This document shows, in pieces, positions 23,392 to 32,792 of a DNA stretch of 64,000 bases. The notes beneath the pieces were generated by a model. The model made no database searches, was not told the DNA's origin, and saw only the letters and a list, made by a program, of their open reading frames with translations. The stretch comes from BOG-931 sp963781725. GTDB taxonomy: Bacteria; Pseudomonadota; Alphaproteobacteria; Rhizobiales; Xanthobacteraceae. Location: positions 1,550,001 through 1,614,000 of the forward strand of contig CAWAGV010000001.1 of the NCBI GenBank assembly GCA_963781725.1. The letters run 5' to 3'. Made by a program: the position numbers and the translations under genes. Numbering within the stretch: position 1 is the stretch's first letter; each line of letters begins with the position of its first letter.

Positions 23392-25002
23392 ATGCGCGTC
23401 TGCCGAGCTTGTCTCGTTGCCCTGCTGTTGGTTTTCGGTTTCGCCCTGGATCGCACCGGCGCGCGTGCCGATAGTCTCGGCGACGCGCTGACGCATTTCA
23501 CCGCCGGCGACTTCGACGAAACCAACACCGGCATCGGGGCCGTCGCATCGAGCGGCAGCCCACGCGCGGAAGGCATTTTACGGGCGCTACAAAACGGCCA
23601 ATTGATGTACAGCGCCGAGAACAAGGCGTTTTACATCCAGGACGACGCCAACAAGCTTTACGATGCCGTAACCGGACAGGACGTGCCGGGCGACCCGCCG
23701 GCCGATCTCGATACCGTATCCATCAACAACCGGCTGCGTGGGACGATCGATGCCGCGCTGGGCGGCCTGACCTTGTTGTCCACCGATCCGGCCGTGCGGC
23801 TTGCAGCGGCGGAAGCGGTCTTCAAATCGCGCGAAGCCGGCGTGCTGCCCACGCTCGAAAGCGCGATCCAGAAGGAAAAGGACCAGCGCATCCTGCGCGT
23901 CCTGCTGCAGGCGCGTGCCGCGATCATCCTGTCAAGCGATGACGCCAAGGACGACGACAAGACCGCCGCCATTGCCATTATTCAGCAGCGCGGCGATCAG
24001 GATGCGCTCGGGTTGCTTCAGGGACTTCCTGCCGGCACCTCGCCGCCGGTCGCGAAAGTCGCCGCCGGCGCCATCGCCTCGATCCAGAGCCGGCTCGCAA
24101 TCTGGAACACCGTGCAGAATTGCTGGTACGGCATTTCGCTCGGCTCGGTGCTTCTGCTCGCCGCCATCGGGCTCGCCATCACCTTCGGCGTGATGGGCGT
24201 CATCAACATGGCGCACGGTGAAATGGTGATGATCGGCGCCTACGTTACTTTCGTGGTGCAGGATGCCATTCGCACCGGCCATCCGGCGTGGTTCGATTAT
24301 TCGCTGGCGATTTCCATCCCGCTCGCGTTCATCGTCGCCGGCGGTATCGGCATCCTGATCGAGCGCTGCATCATTCGTTTCCTCTACGGCCGGCCGCTCG
24401 AGACCCTGCTCGCGACGTGGGGACTGTCGCTCATTTTGCAGCAGGCGGTGCGCACGATCTTCGGGCCGAGCAACCGCGAGGTCGGCAATCCTTCGTTCAT
24501 GAGCGGCGCCTTCGATCTCGGCGGCATCACCATCACCTACAACCGGCTGTGGATCCTGTGCTTTGCATTGACGGTCTTTGTCGCGCTGCTCGGACTTTTG
24601 CGCTTCACCAGGCTCGGTCTTGAAATGCGGGCGGTGACGCAAAACCGTTCCATGGCAGCGTCAATGGGCATTCGCACCAGCCGCATCGACGCCCTGACAT
24701 TCGGCCTGGGTTCCGGCATTGCCGGAATGGCCGGCGTCGCGCTGTCGCAGATCGATAACGTCAGCCCGAACCTCGGCCAAGGCTACATCATCGACAGCTT
24801 CATGGTCGTGGTCTTCGGCGGCGTCGGCAATCTGTGGGGCACGCTGGTCGGCTCGTTCCTGCTCGGCATCGCCAATAAATTCCTCGAACCGGTCGCCGGA
24901 GCGGTGCTCGGCAAGATCGCCATTCTCGTTCTTATCATCCTGTTCATTCAGAAACGCCCCCGCGGCATGTTCGCGCTCAAGGGCCGGGCGATCGAGGCAT
25001 GA
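23392..25002 (+). CDS. urtB: Urea ABC transporter permease UrtB (long form)
   Basis: This 536-residue protein has a signal-like N-terminus, then about 200 residues of periplasmic helical repeats (for example AVRLAAAEAVFKSREAGVLPTL), then a LivH-type permease starting near NCWYGISLGSVLLLAAIGLA with GVINMAHGEMVMIGAYVTF. The N-terminal helical extension is normal for proteobacterial UrtB and absent from LivH. It forms the channel with UrtC. Its stop overlaps the urtC start (ATGA). The 72-base gap after urtA shows no terminator I can defend. Confidence 0.94.
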   Translation: MRVCRACLVALLLVFGFALDRTGARADSLGDALTHFTAGDFDETNTGIGAVASSGSPRAEGILRALQNGQLMYSAENKAFYIQDDANKLYDAVTGQDVPGDPPADLDTVSINNRLRGTIDAALGGLTLLSTDPAVRLAAAEAVFKSREAGVLPTLESAIQKEKDQRILRVLLQARAAIILSSDDAKDDDKTAAIAIIQQRGDQDALGLLQGLPAGTSPPVAKVAAGAIASIQSRLAIWNTVQNCWYGISLGSVLLLAAIGLAITFGVMGVINMAHGEMVMIGAYVTFVVQDAIRTGHPAWFDYSLAISIPLAFIVAGGIGILIERCIIRFLYGRPLETLLATWGLSLILQQAVRTIFGPSNREVGNPSFMSGAFDLGGITITYNRLWILCFALTVFVALLGLLRFTRLGLEMRAVTQNRSMAASMGIRTSRIDALTFGLGSGIAGMAGVALSQIDNVSPNLGQGYIIDSFMVVVFGGVGNLWGTLVGSFLLGIANKFLEPVAGAVLGKIAILVLIILFIQKRPRGMFALKGRAIEA

Positions 25003-26162
25003 CGACGCATATCCTTATCCGCTCGCTGGACCGCAGCGCCACGATCTTCCTGATCGTGGTCGCCGCCGCCGCGATCCTGGTGCCGATTCTCAATCTGGCG
25101 ATGCCACAGACGTCGGCGCTGCATGTCCCGACCTATCTGGTGGCGCTGTTCGGGAAATATGTCTGTTACGCCATTCTCGCGCTTTCGATCGATCTGATCT
25201 GGGGTTATTGCGGTATCCTCTCGCTCGGTCACGGCGCATTCTTTGCCCTCGGCGGCTATGCGATGGGCATGTATCTGATGCGCCAGATCGGCACTCGCGG
25301 CGTCTACGCCAATCCGATCCTTCCCGACTTCATGGTCTTTCTGAACTGGAAGGAACTACCGGTCTTCTGGTACGGCTTCCAGCATTTCCCCTATGCGGCG
25401 CTCATGGTGCTTGTAGTGCCGGGCGTGCTCGCCTTCGTGTTCGGCTGGTTCGCATTTCGAAGCCGCGTCACCGGCGTTTATCTCTCGATTATCACCCAGG
25501 CGCTGACCTATGCGCTGATGCTCGGCTTCTTCCGCAATAATCTCGGCTTCGGCGGCAACAACGGCCTGACCGATTTCAAGGACATCCTCGGCTTCAATGT
25601 GCAGGCGGAGTCGACGCGCAACGCGCTGTTCGCGCTGTCATGCGTTGCGCTGATGCTCGGCTTTCTGGTCTGCCGCGCCATCGTCACGTCGAAGCTCGGC
25701 AAGGTGCTGATCGCGATCCGCGACGCGGAAGCGCGCACGCGATTCCTCGGTTATCGCGTCGAATCCTACAAGCTGTTCGTGTTCACGCTGTCGGCCTGCA
25801 TGGCCGGCGTTGCAGGCGCGCTCTACGTGCCGCAGGTCGGCATCATCAACCCGAGCGAGTTTGCGCCGGGAAATTCGATCGAAGCGGTGATCTGGGTTGC
25901 GGTCGGCGGGCGCGGCACGCTCGTTGGCGCGGCGCTCGGCGCGATCCTGGTCAACTACGCCAAGACTTATTTCACATCAGGCCTGCTGGCACCGTACTGG
26001 CTGTTCATGCTCGGCGGCTTGTTCGTTGGGGTGACGTTACTGCTGCCGCGTGGCGTCATCGGCACGCTGCATCACTGGACAGCGCTTCGCCGCGCCCGCA
26101 TCGCCGCCGCCGCGGAAGATGGCGTGACGGCACCCCCGCCCGAACCGATTCCAGCCGAGTGA
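24999..26162 (+). CDS. urtC: Urea ABC transporter permease UrtC
   Basis: The 387-residue LivM-type permease has about nine hydrophobic segments and the motifs DLIWGYCGILSLGHGAFFAL, GVYLSIITQALTYALMLGFF, GNNGLTDFKDILGF and RFLGYRVESYKLFVFTLSA, all characteristic of UrtC. It pairs with UrtB in the membrane. It overlaps urtB by four bases and is followed eight bases later by urtD, so the genes are tightly coupled. Confidence 0.95.
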   Translation: MTTHILIRSLDRSATIFLIVVAAAAILVPILNLAMPQTSALHVPTYLVALFGKYVCYAILALSIDLIWGYCGILSLGHGAFFALGGYAMGMYLMRQIGTRGVYANPILPDFMVFLNWKELPVFWYGFQHFPYAALMVLVVPGVLAFVFGWFAFRSRVTGVYLSIITQALTYALMLGFFRNNLGFGGNNGLTDFKDILGFNVQAESTRNALFALSCVALMLGFLVCRAIVTSKLGKVLIAIRDAEARTRFLGYRVESYKLFVFTLSACMAGVAGALYVPQVGIINPSEFAPGNSIEAVIWVAVGGRGTLVGAALGAILVNYAKTYFTSGLLAPYWLFMLGGLFVGVTLLLPRGVIGTLHHWTALRRARIAAAAEDGVTAPPPEPIPAE

Positions 26163-26170
26163 GGACCACG

Positions 26171-26920
26171 ATGGCAACCCTTACGACAGCGCTCCTTTAC
26201 CTCGACGGCGTCACCGTATCGTTCGACGGCTTCCGCGCGCTCAACAATCTCTCCTTCACCATCGAACCCGGCGAAATGCGCGCCATCATTGGCCCAAACG
26301 GCGCCGGCAAGACCACGATGATGGACGTGGTTACAGGAAAGACCCGCCCGGACGCAGGTGAAGTCATGTTCGACGGCGCGCATAACCTCACGCGCCTCGA
26401 CGAGACGCAGATCGCCGAGCTCGGCATCGGCCGCAAATTCCAGAAGCCGACGGTATTCGACAGCCATACCGTTTACGACAATCTTGAACTGGCGCTGAAG
26501 GCCGATCACCGCGTGCCGGAGACGCTGTGGTGGCGGGAAAGCGTAAGCGAACGCGAGCGCATCAGCGAAATTCTCAAGACCATCCGCCTGACCGCGTTAC
26601 AGAACCGGCTCGCCGGCAGCCTGTCCCACGGGCAGAAGCAATGGCTTGAGATCGGCATGTTGCTGGCTCAGGACCCAAAACTTCTCCTTGTCGACGAACC
26701 GGTCGCCGGCATGACCGACGTCGAGACGCACCAGACCGCCGAGCTGCTCAAGGAGATCAACCGCGAACATACCGTCGTGGTGGTCGAGCACGACATGACC
26801 TTTGTCCGCGAGCTCGGCGTCAAGGTGACGTGCCTACACGAAGGTTCGGTGCTTGCGGAAGGCTCGATCGACCAGGTTTCGCAAAACGAACGCGTGGTCG
26901 AAGTGTATTTGGGGCGCTAG
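26171..26920 (+). CDS. urtD: Urea ABC transporter ATP-binding protein UrtD
   Basis: The 249-residue ATPase carries Walker A GPNGAGKT, the UrtD/LivG Q-loop region GRKFQKPTVFDSHTVYDNL, signature LSHGQKQWLEIGM, Walker B LLLVDEP and VVEHDM. It energises UrtBC together with UrtE. ATG 26171 follows urtC by eight bases; longer in-frame codons lie inside urtC and lack conservation. Confidence 0.95.
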   Translation: MATLTTALLYLDGVTVSFDGFRALNNLSFTIEPGEMRAIIGPNGAGKTTMMDVVTGKTRPDAGEVMFDGAHNLTRLDETQIAELGIGRKFQKPTVFDSHTVYDNLELALKADHRVPETLWWRESVSERERISEILKTIRLTALQNRLAGSLSHGQKQWLEIGMLLAQDPKLLLVDEPVAGMTDVETHQTAELLKEINREHTVVVVEHDMTFVRELGVKVTCLHEGSVLAEGSIDQVSQNERVVEVYLGR

Positions 26921-26922
26921 CA

Positions 26923-27618
26923 ATGCTCGAGGTAAACGCAATCGACCTGCACTACGGCGCCGCCCAGGCTTTGCGCGCCGTCTCGCTCAAGGCGGAGCCC
27001 GGCAAAGTCACTTGCGTGCTCGGCCGCAACGGCGTCGGCAAAACCAGCCTGCTCGACGCGCTCGCCGGGCAGCAAGCGATAAGCAAGGGCACGATTGTCT
27101 GGGAGGGCAGCGATATTACCGCCTTGCGCCCGCCGGAGCGGGCACGGCGCGGGATCGCCTATGTGCCGCAAGGCCGCGAAATCTTCCCGCTGCTCACAGT
27201 GGAAGAAAATCTGCGCACCGGCTTCGCCCCGCTGAAGCGCGATGAGCGCGACGTACCGGACGACGTGTTTTCACTGTTTCCGGTTCTCGAATCCATGCTG
27301 GGCCGGCGTGGCGGCGACCTTTCCGGCGGTCAGCAGCAGCAGCTCGCCATCGGACGCGCGCTGGTGATGCGGCCGCGACTCCTCCTGCTCGACGAACCGA
27401 CCGAAGGCATCCAGCCCTCGATCATCAAGGATATCGGCCGCGCCATTACGTATCTGCGCTCGCTCGGCAAAATCGCCATCGTGCTGGTCGAGCAATATCT
27501 CGACTTTGCCCGCGAACTCGGCGACCATTTCGCCGTCATGGATCGGGGCGCCATCGTCTATTCCTGCAATCGGGACAATCTCGACGAGAACGCACTGAAG
27601 CGGGCAATGGCGATCTAG
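26923..27618 (+). CDS. urtE: Urea ABC transporter ATP-binding protein UrtE
   Basis: The 231-residue ATPase carries Walker A GRNGVGKT, the UrtE/LivF-type PQGREIFPLLTVEENL, signature LSGGQ, Walker B LLLLDEPTEGIQPSI and VEQYLDFA. ATG 26923 lies two bases after the urtD stop. It completes the transporter, and ureD begins 21 bases downstream. Confidence 0.95.
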   Translation: MLEVNAIDLHYGAAQALRAVSLKAEPGKVTCVLGRNGVGKTSLLDALAGQQAISKGTIVWEGSDITALRPPERARRGIAYVPQGREIFPLLTVEENLRTGFAPLKRDERDVPDDVFSLFPVLESMLGRRGGDLSGGQQQQLAIGRALVMRPRLLLLDEPTEGIQPSIIKDIGRAITYLRSLGKIAIVLVEQYLDFARELGDHFAVMDRGAIVYSCNRDNLDENALKRAMAI

Positions 27619-27639
27619 CGCCCATAAGCGACGGGTTCG

Positions 27640-28476
27640 ATGCCGGGGAGCGCACCGTTACGCAGCGAAGTGTTTGCGGCTAATCGCGCCGTAGGCCGCG
27701 TTTCATTCGACGTCGCGGCCTCGCCCGGCGGCAGCAGACGCACGCGCGTTCACGAGGCCGGCTCGCTCAGGGTGCGTTTTCCGAACGGCCTCAGCCGCGA
27801 CACGCTCGAGGCTGTGATCGTCAATACCGCCGGTGGCATGACGGGCGGCGACGATTTCGGCATCGACATCGCAGTTGGCGCCAAGGCCCGGCTCGCGGTC
27901 ACGACGGCGTCCGCGGAAAAAATCTACCGCTCGCTCGGGCCTGACACGGAAATCGGTGTGCAGCTCAAGGTCGGCTCTGGTGCGGCCCTGACGTGGCTGC
28001 CGCAGGAGACAATTCTATTCGACCAGGTGCGGCTGCGGCGAACGATTGACATCGACCTCGCCGGTGACGCGCATCTGCTTTTGGCTGAAGCCGTCGTGTT
28101 CGGCCGTTCCGCCATGGGTGAGACAGTCCGGCAAGGCAGCTTTACCGATCGCTGGCGGATTCGCACCGGAGGCAGGCTGATATTCGCGGAAACGGCGCGG
28201 CTTGATGGCGAGATTGCACAGCGGCTAGCGCAGCGCGCTGTCGCCAATTCCAGTGTGGCCATGGCGTGTATCATCAAATTTCCGGGCAATGAGACCGACG
28301 CCGTCGCGGTTCGCGAGCGGCAGAGCGATTTCGCCGGAGAAGTCGGCATATCGGCATGGAACGGGCTCGCAGTTGCTCGCCTCGTCGCCCCGGACGGGGC
28401 AACGCTGAGGCGCGATCTCGTTGCTGCGCTTTCGGCGCTGCGCGCCGGGCCGCTCCCGAGATTATGGATGAATTGA
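27640..28476 (+). CDS. ureD: Urease accessory protein UreD
   Basis: The 278-residue protein contains VIVNTAGGMTGGDDFGIDIAV, TTASAEKIYRSL, WLPQETILFDQ and LLLAEAVVFGRSAMGE, the UreD hallmarks. UreD scaffolds apo-urease with UreF and UreG during nickel insertion. The length is standard for UreD. It is the first urease gene in the order D-A-B-C-E-F-G common in alphaproteobacteria, and lies directly behind urtE. Confidence 0.95.
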   Translation: MPGSAPLRSEVFAANRAVGRVSFDVAASPGGSRRTRVHEAGSLRVRFPNGLSRDTLEAVIVNTAGGMTGGDDFGIDIAVGAKARLAVTTASAEKIYRSLGPDTEIGVQLKVGSGAALTWLPQETILFDQVRLRRTIDIDLAGDAHLLLAEAVVFGRSAMGETVRQGSFTDRWRIRTGGRLIFAETARLDGEIAQRLAQRAVANSSVAMACIIKFPGNETDAVAVRERQSDFAGEVGISAWNGLAVARLVAPDGATLRRDLVAALSALRAGPLPRLWMN

Positions 28477-28485
28477 GGATCGGCT

Positions 28486-28788
28486 ATGCAGCTCACGCCG
28501 CGTGAGAAGGATAAATTGCTGATCGCCATGGCGGCGATGGTGGCGCGGCGCCGTCTTGAGCGCGGCGTCAAGCTCAATCATCCGGAAGCGGTCGCGCTTA
28601 TTTCCGATTTCATCATGGAAGGCGCACGCGACGGCCGCACCGTCGCCGAGCTGATGGAGGCCGGCGCGCATGTCATCGCCCGCGCCCAGGTGATGGACGG
28701 CATTGCCGAAATGATCCCGGACATCCAGGTCGAAGCGACATTCCCGGACGGCACCAAGCTCGTCACGGTGCACGATCCGATCCGATGA
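28486..28788 (+). CDS. ureA: Urease subunit gamma
   Basis: The 100-residue subunit starts MQLTPREKDKLLIAMAAMVA and contains LNHPEAVALISDFIMEGARD and VEATFPDGTKLVTVHDPI, which match urease gamma over its full length. It assembles with UreB and UreC into the nickel enzyme that hydrolyses urea to ammonia and carbamate. It lies nine bases after ureD. Confidence 0.97.
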   Translation: MQLTPREKDKLLIAMAAMVARRRLERGVKLNHPEAVALISDFIMEGARDGRTVAELMEAGAHVIARAQVMDGIAEMIPDIQVEATFPDGTKLVTVHDPIR

Positions 28789-28795
28789 GGTTGCC

Positions 28796-29101
28796 ATGAT
28801 CCCCGGCGAATATTTCATCCAACCCGGCGAAATCGAAATCAACAAAGGCCGGAAGACCGTGACGCTCATGGTTTCCAACACCGGCGACCGGCCGATTCAG
28901 GTCGGCTCGCATTACCACTTTTTCGAAACCAATCCCGCCTTGAAGTTCGAACGCAAGAAGGCGCGCGGCATGCGGCTCGATATCGCGGCCGGCACAGCAG
29001 TACGCTTCGAGCCAGGACAGTCGCGCGAAGTGACACTCGTCGCGGTGGCCGGAGCGCGCAAGATCTACGGTTTCCGCCAGGGCGTCATGGGAAAGCTTTA
29101 G
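28796..29101 (+). CDS. ureB: Urease subunit beta
   Basis: The 101-residue subunit begins MIPGEYFIQPGEIEINKGRK and contains VGSHYHFFETNPALKFERK and FEPGQSREVTLVAVAGARKI, the urease beta pattern. It is a separate polypeptide rather than fused to ureA. It is seven bases from ureA and nine from ureC. GGAGACGCAG provides the ribosome-binding site of the next gene. Confidence 0.97.
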   Translation: MIPGEYFIQPGEIEINKGRKTVTLMVSNTGDRPIQVGSHYHFFETNPALKFERKKARGMRLDIAAGTAVRFEPGQSREVTLVAVAGARKIYGFRQGVMGKL

Positions 29102-29110
29102 GAGACGCAG

Positions 29111-30823
29111 ATGGCGAACAAGATTCAACGCAGCGTCTATGCCGACATGTTCGGTCCCACGACCGGCGACCGCGTGCGCCTCGCCGATACCGATATCATC
29201 ATCGAGGTGGAGAAGGACTTCACCGTCTATGGCGACGAGGTGAAGTTCGGCGGCGGCAAGGTCATTCGCGACGGCATGGGGCAATCGCAGGTAACCAACA
29301 AACAGGGCGCGGTCGATACCGTCATTACCAACGCGCTGATCCTCGATCACTGGGGCATTGTCAAAGCCGACGTCGGCATCAAGGGCGACCGCATCTCGGC
29401 CATCGGCAAGGCCGGCAATCCGGATATCCAGCCGGGAGTGACCATCATCATCGGCCCGGGCACCGAGGTGATCGCCGGCGAAGGCAAGATCCTCACGGCT
29501 GGCGGCTTCGACACCCATATTCACTTCATCTGCCCGCAACAGGTCGAGGAAGCGCTGATGTCCGGCGTCACTTCGATGCTCGGCGGCGGCACCGGACCGG
29601 CGCATGGCACTTTCGCGACCACTTGCACGCCGGGACCGTTCCATCTCGGGCGGATGATCCAGGCCGCCGACGGTCTGCCGATGAACCTCGGCTTCGCCGG
29701 CAAGGGCAACGCTTCGCGTCCCGCGGCTCTGGAGGAGATGGTCAAAGCGGGCGCCTGCGCCCTGAAGCTGCACGAAGACTGGGGCACGACGCCTGCAGCG
29801 ATCGACTGCTGCCTCTCGGTCGCGGATGACTACGATATCCAGGTGATGATCCATACCGACACGCTCAACGAATCCGGCTTCGTCGAGGACACCATCAAGG
29901 CGTTCAAGGGCCGCACCATTCACGCCTTTCACACCGAAGGCGCCGGAGGCGGCCATGCGCCCGACATTATGAAAGTCGCGGGCCTGAAGAACGTGCTGCC
30001 GTCCTCTACCAATCCGACGCGGCCGTTCACCCGCAATACCATCGACGAGCATCTCGACATGTTGATGGTGTGCCACCATCTCGATCCGTCGATTGCCGAG
30101 GACCTTGCCTTCGCCGAAAGCCGCATCCGCAAGGAAACCATCGCCGCGGAAGATATCCTTCATGACCTCGGCGCGCTGTCGATGATGTCGTCCGACTCGC
30201 AGGCGATGGGCCGCGTCGGCGAAGTCATCATCCGTACGTGGCAGACCGCCGACAAAATGAAGAAACAGCGCGGCCGGCTGAAAGAGGAGAACGGCGACAA
30301 CGATAATGCCCGCGCCAAACGCTATATCGCCAAATACACCATCAATCCCGCCATTGCGCACGGCGTGTCGAAGCACGTCGGCTCGGTGGAAAAAGGCAAA
30401 CTTGCCGATCTCGTGCTTTGGTCGCCGGCCTTTTTCGGCGTGAAACCGGACTGCATCATCAAGGGCGGCACCATCGTCGCGGCGCCGATGGGCGATCCCA
30501 ATGCATCGATCCCGACGCCGCAGCCGGTGCATTACCGGCCGATGTTCGGCGCTTACGGCAAGGCCGTGACTGCGTCATCGGTGATTTTCACCTCGAAAGC
30601 CGCCGTTAAGGGCAAGCTGCGCGACAAGCTCGGGATCGAAAAGACCTTCGTCGCGGTCGAGAACGTCCGCGACGGCATCAGCAAGAAAAACATGATTCAC
30701 AACAGTGCGACGCCGAACATCGAGATCGATGCCGAGACGTATGAAGTACGCGCCGACGGCGAGCTTCTGACCTGCGCGCCGGCCGAGGTTCTGCCGATGG
30801 CGCAGCGCTACTTCCTGTTTTGA
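29111..30823 (+). CDS. ureC: Urease subunit alpha (catalytic)
   Basis: The 570-residue catalytic subunit shows every expected active-site element. The nickel-binding histidines are in GGFDTHIHFICPQ, the carbamylated lysine is in GACALKLHEDWGT, further histidines are in VMIHTDTLNESGF and FHTEGAGGGHAPDI, the mobile-flap cysteine and histidine are in MVCHHLDPSIAEDLAFAESR, and the metal Asp is in MMSSDSQAMGR. Length and start (ANKIQRSVYADMFGPT) are typical. The enzyme should be functional once nickel is inserted by UreDEFG. Confidence 0.98.
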   Translation: MANKIQRSVYADMFGPTTGDRVRLADTDIIIEVEKDFTVYGDEVKFGGGKVIRDGMGQSQVTNKQGAVDTVITNALILDHWGIVKADVGIKGDRISAIGKAGNPDIQPGVTIIIGPGTEVIAGEGKILTAGGFDTHIHFICPQQVEEALMSGVTSMLGGGTGPAHGTFATTCTPGPFHLGRMIQAADGLPMNLGFAGKGNASRPAALEEMVKAGACALKLHEDWGTTPAAIDCCLSVADDYDIQVMIHTDTLNESGFVEDTIKAFKGRTIHAFHTEGAGGGHAPDIMKVAGLKNVLPSSTNPTRPFTRNTIDEHLDMLMVCHHLDPSIAEDLAFAESRIRKETIAAEDILHDLGALSMMSSDSQAMGRVGEVIIRTWQTADKMKKQRGRLKEENGDNDNARAKRYIAKYTINPAIAHGVSKHVGSVEKGKLADLVLWSPAFFGVKPDCIIKGGTIVAAPMGDPNASIPTPQPVHYRPMFGAYGKAVTASSVIFTSKAAVKGKLRDKLGIEKTFVAVENVRDGISKKNMIHNSATPNIEIDAETYEVRADGELLTCAPAEVLPMAQRYFLF

Positions 30824-30840
30824 CGGCCAGGCCGTTTCTC

Positions 30841-31323
30841 ATGCGTGCGACTTCAGTCAAGACGGCGACCACTTGGTCTGGCAACGCGGCCGATACCGTC
30901 GTCCTCGACTATGACGATCGCCACCGCCGCCGCGTGACCATGAAGGGCACGCGCGGCGTTACCTTCCTGCTCGATCTGCCGGAAGCAGCTTCGCTTCGCA
31001 ACGGCGACGCCCTGCTGCTCGACGACGGCCGTTTGGTGGAAGTCGTTGCCGCGCCGGAATTGCTGCTTGAAGTCCGCGGCAGCGATCCGCAGCATCTGGC
31101 GCGGATCGCCTGGCATCTCGGCAACCGCCACGTGCCGACACAGATTCTGGCAAAGGCCCTGCGCATTCGCCGTGACCATGTCCTGGAAGACATGCTGCGC
31201 GGGCTCGGCGCGCGCCTGCTCGAGATTGAAGCCCCGTTCGATCCCGAGGGCGGGGCTTATACGACGCCCTCCGCCGAACGGCATGGCAGCGGTCATCACC
31301 ACAGCCACGACCATGACCACTGA
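30841..31323 (+). CDS. ureE: Urease accessory protein UreE (nickel metallochaperone)
   Basis: The 160-residue protein has the UreE fold with FLLDLPEAASLRNGDALLLDDG and the nickel-site region LARIAWHLGNRHVPTQIL, and ends in a histidine-rich tail (SGHHHSHDHDH) likely to bind nickel. ATG 30841 is chosen; a TTG at 30820, overlapping the ureC stop, would add seven residues. The 3' end overlaps ureF. Confidence 0.92.
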   Translation: MRATSVKTATTWSGNAADTVVLDYDDRHRRRVTMKGTRGVTFLLDLPEAASLRNGDALLLDDGRLVEVVAAPELLLEVRGSDPQHLARIAWHLGNRHVPTQILAKALRIRRDHVLEDMLRGLGARLLEIEAPFDPEGGAYTTPSAERHGSGHHHSHDHDH

Positions 31324-32008
31324 AACCGTCACGCCGGACGCGCTCTATCGCCTGGTAACGTGGCTGTCGCCGGCCTATCCGGTCGGCGCCTTCTCGTATT
31401 CAAGCGGAATCGAATGGTCGGTCGAAGCCGGCGATATCGCCAACGCGCAATCGCTGCGTGACTGGATCGAGACGATGCTCGACGATGGCCCCGGCCTGAA
31501 CGACGGAATTTTCCTTGTTCAAACCCATCGCGCGATCGCGAGCGCCGACGATGCGGCGCTGCGGGAGATCGCAGAACTGGCCGCCGCCTTTGCGCCGACG
31601 CGCGAGCGGCATCTTGAAACGACCAGTCTGGGTCGAGCCTTTATTGACGTGACCAACGCCGCATGGCCGTGTCCCGCTCTCACCAAATTCCGGAAGCTAT
31701 GGAATGGCGCTGTGATCTACCCTGTCGCAGTCGGCGTCGCCTGCGCCGGACACGGAATACCTGTTGCTTTGGCGACTCACGCCTTTCTCACCGCTCTGGC
31801 GACAAACTGGATTTCCACGGGCGTGCGGCTGATCCCGCTCGGCCACACCGAAAGTCAGCACTTGCTGCGCACACTTGAACCGGCTGTGTCGCGGACCGCT
31901 CAGCGTGTATTGGCGGCAACGCTCGACGATCTTGGCAGCGCGACGTTCCGCGCGGATATTGCTAGCGCCATGCATGAAACACAGTACACGCGGCTGTTCA
32001 GGACCTGA
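31313..32008 (+). CDS. ureF: Urease accessory protein UreF
   Basis: The 231-residue protein contains ALYRLVTWLSPAYPVGAFSY, SSGIEWSVEAGDI and RLIPLGHTESQHLL, characteristic of UreF, which bridges UreD and UreG on urease. The ATG at 31313 overlaps ureE by 11 bases; an in-frame ATG at 31283 is an alternative. The overlap lies within the codons for the UreE histidine tail. Confidence 0.93.
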   Translation: MTTETVTPDALYRLVTWLSPAYPVGAFSYSSGIEWSVEAGDIANAQSLRDWIETMLDDGPGLNDGIFLVQTHRAIASADDAALREIAELAAAFAPTRERHLETTSLGRAFIDVTNAAWPCPALTKFRKLWNGAVIYPVAVGVACAGHGIPVALATHAFLTALATNWISTGVRLIPLGHTESQHLLRTLEPAVSRTAQRVLAATLDDLGSATFRADIASAMHETQYTRLFRT

Positions 32009-32026
32009 CCCAATGGAGTGTTATTG

Positions 32027-32647
32027 ATGTCCAGTCCCAACGGGCCGCTTCGTGTCGGCATCGGCGGCCCGGTCGGCTCCGGCAAGACCGCGCTGATGGA
32101 TTCGCTCTGCAAATCCATGCGTGAGAGCTACGACATCGCCGCCATCACCAACGACATCTACACCAAGTGGGATGCCGAGTTTCTGGTGCGGTCCGGCTCG
32201 CTGGCGCCTGAACGCATCGCCGGTGTCGAGACCGGCGGCTGCCCGCATACCGCGATCCGCGAGGATGCCTCGATGAATCTCGCGGCGGTTGCCGATATGC
32301 GGGAGAAATTTCCGAACCTCGATCTGGTTCTGATCGAATCCGGTGGTGACAATCTGGCCGCGACGTTTTCTCCTGAACTCGCCGACCTGACGATCTATGT
32401 GATCGACGTGGCGGCGGGCGACAAAATCCCGTCGAAGGGCGGCCCCGGCATCACCCGCTCCGATCTGCTGGTCATCAACAAGATCGATCTGGCGCCGCAT
32501 GTCGGCGCATCCCTGGCAAAAATGGAAACCGACGCCAAACGCATGCGCGGTGTGCGGCCCTTTGTCATGACAAACCTGAGGCAAGGCAAAGGTCTCGCCG
32601 AAATCGTGCATTTCATCGAGAGCAAGGGCGGACTCACCAGGCAATAG
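32027..32647 (+). CDS. ureG: Urease accessory GTPase UreG
   Basis: The 206-residue GTPase has the P-loop GIGGPVGSGKTALMDSL, NDIYTKWDAEFLVRSG, the nickel-binding GVETGGCPHTAIREDASMN and IESGGDNLAATFSPELAD, then the base-recognition NKIDLA. It supplies GTP-driven nickel delivery. ATG 32027 has TGGAG eight bases upstream; a GTG at 32018 is possible. It closes the urt-ure cluster. Confidence 0.96.
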   Translation: MSSPNGPLRVGIGGPVGSGKTALMDSLCKSMRESYDIAAITNDIYTKWDAEFLVRSGSLAPERIAGVETGGCPHTAIREDASMNLAAVADMREKFPNLDLVLIESGGDNLAATFSPELADLTIYVIDVAAGDKIPSKGGPGITRSDLLVINKIDLAPHVGASLAKMETDAKRMRGVRPFVMTNLRQGKGLAEIVHFIESKGGLTRQ

Positions 32648-32792
32648 AGCCATGCGCCGGCTCGCGCTTGACCCTCAATGGCCGAACGGTGAGGATGACT
32701 TAAAGATCAAAAGCTTGGAGTCCGGCCGGTATTTGGGCGGGTCCTCAAAAGCAAGCGTTCGGTCATGGCTGACCGGCATGGGAGGCGGCCGC

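Noticed and set aside
28763..30532. Minus-strand frame of nearly 590 codons
   Set aside because: Antisense to ureB and ureC, which are unmistakable.
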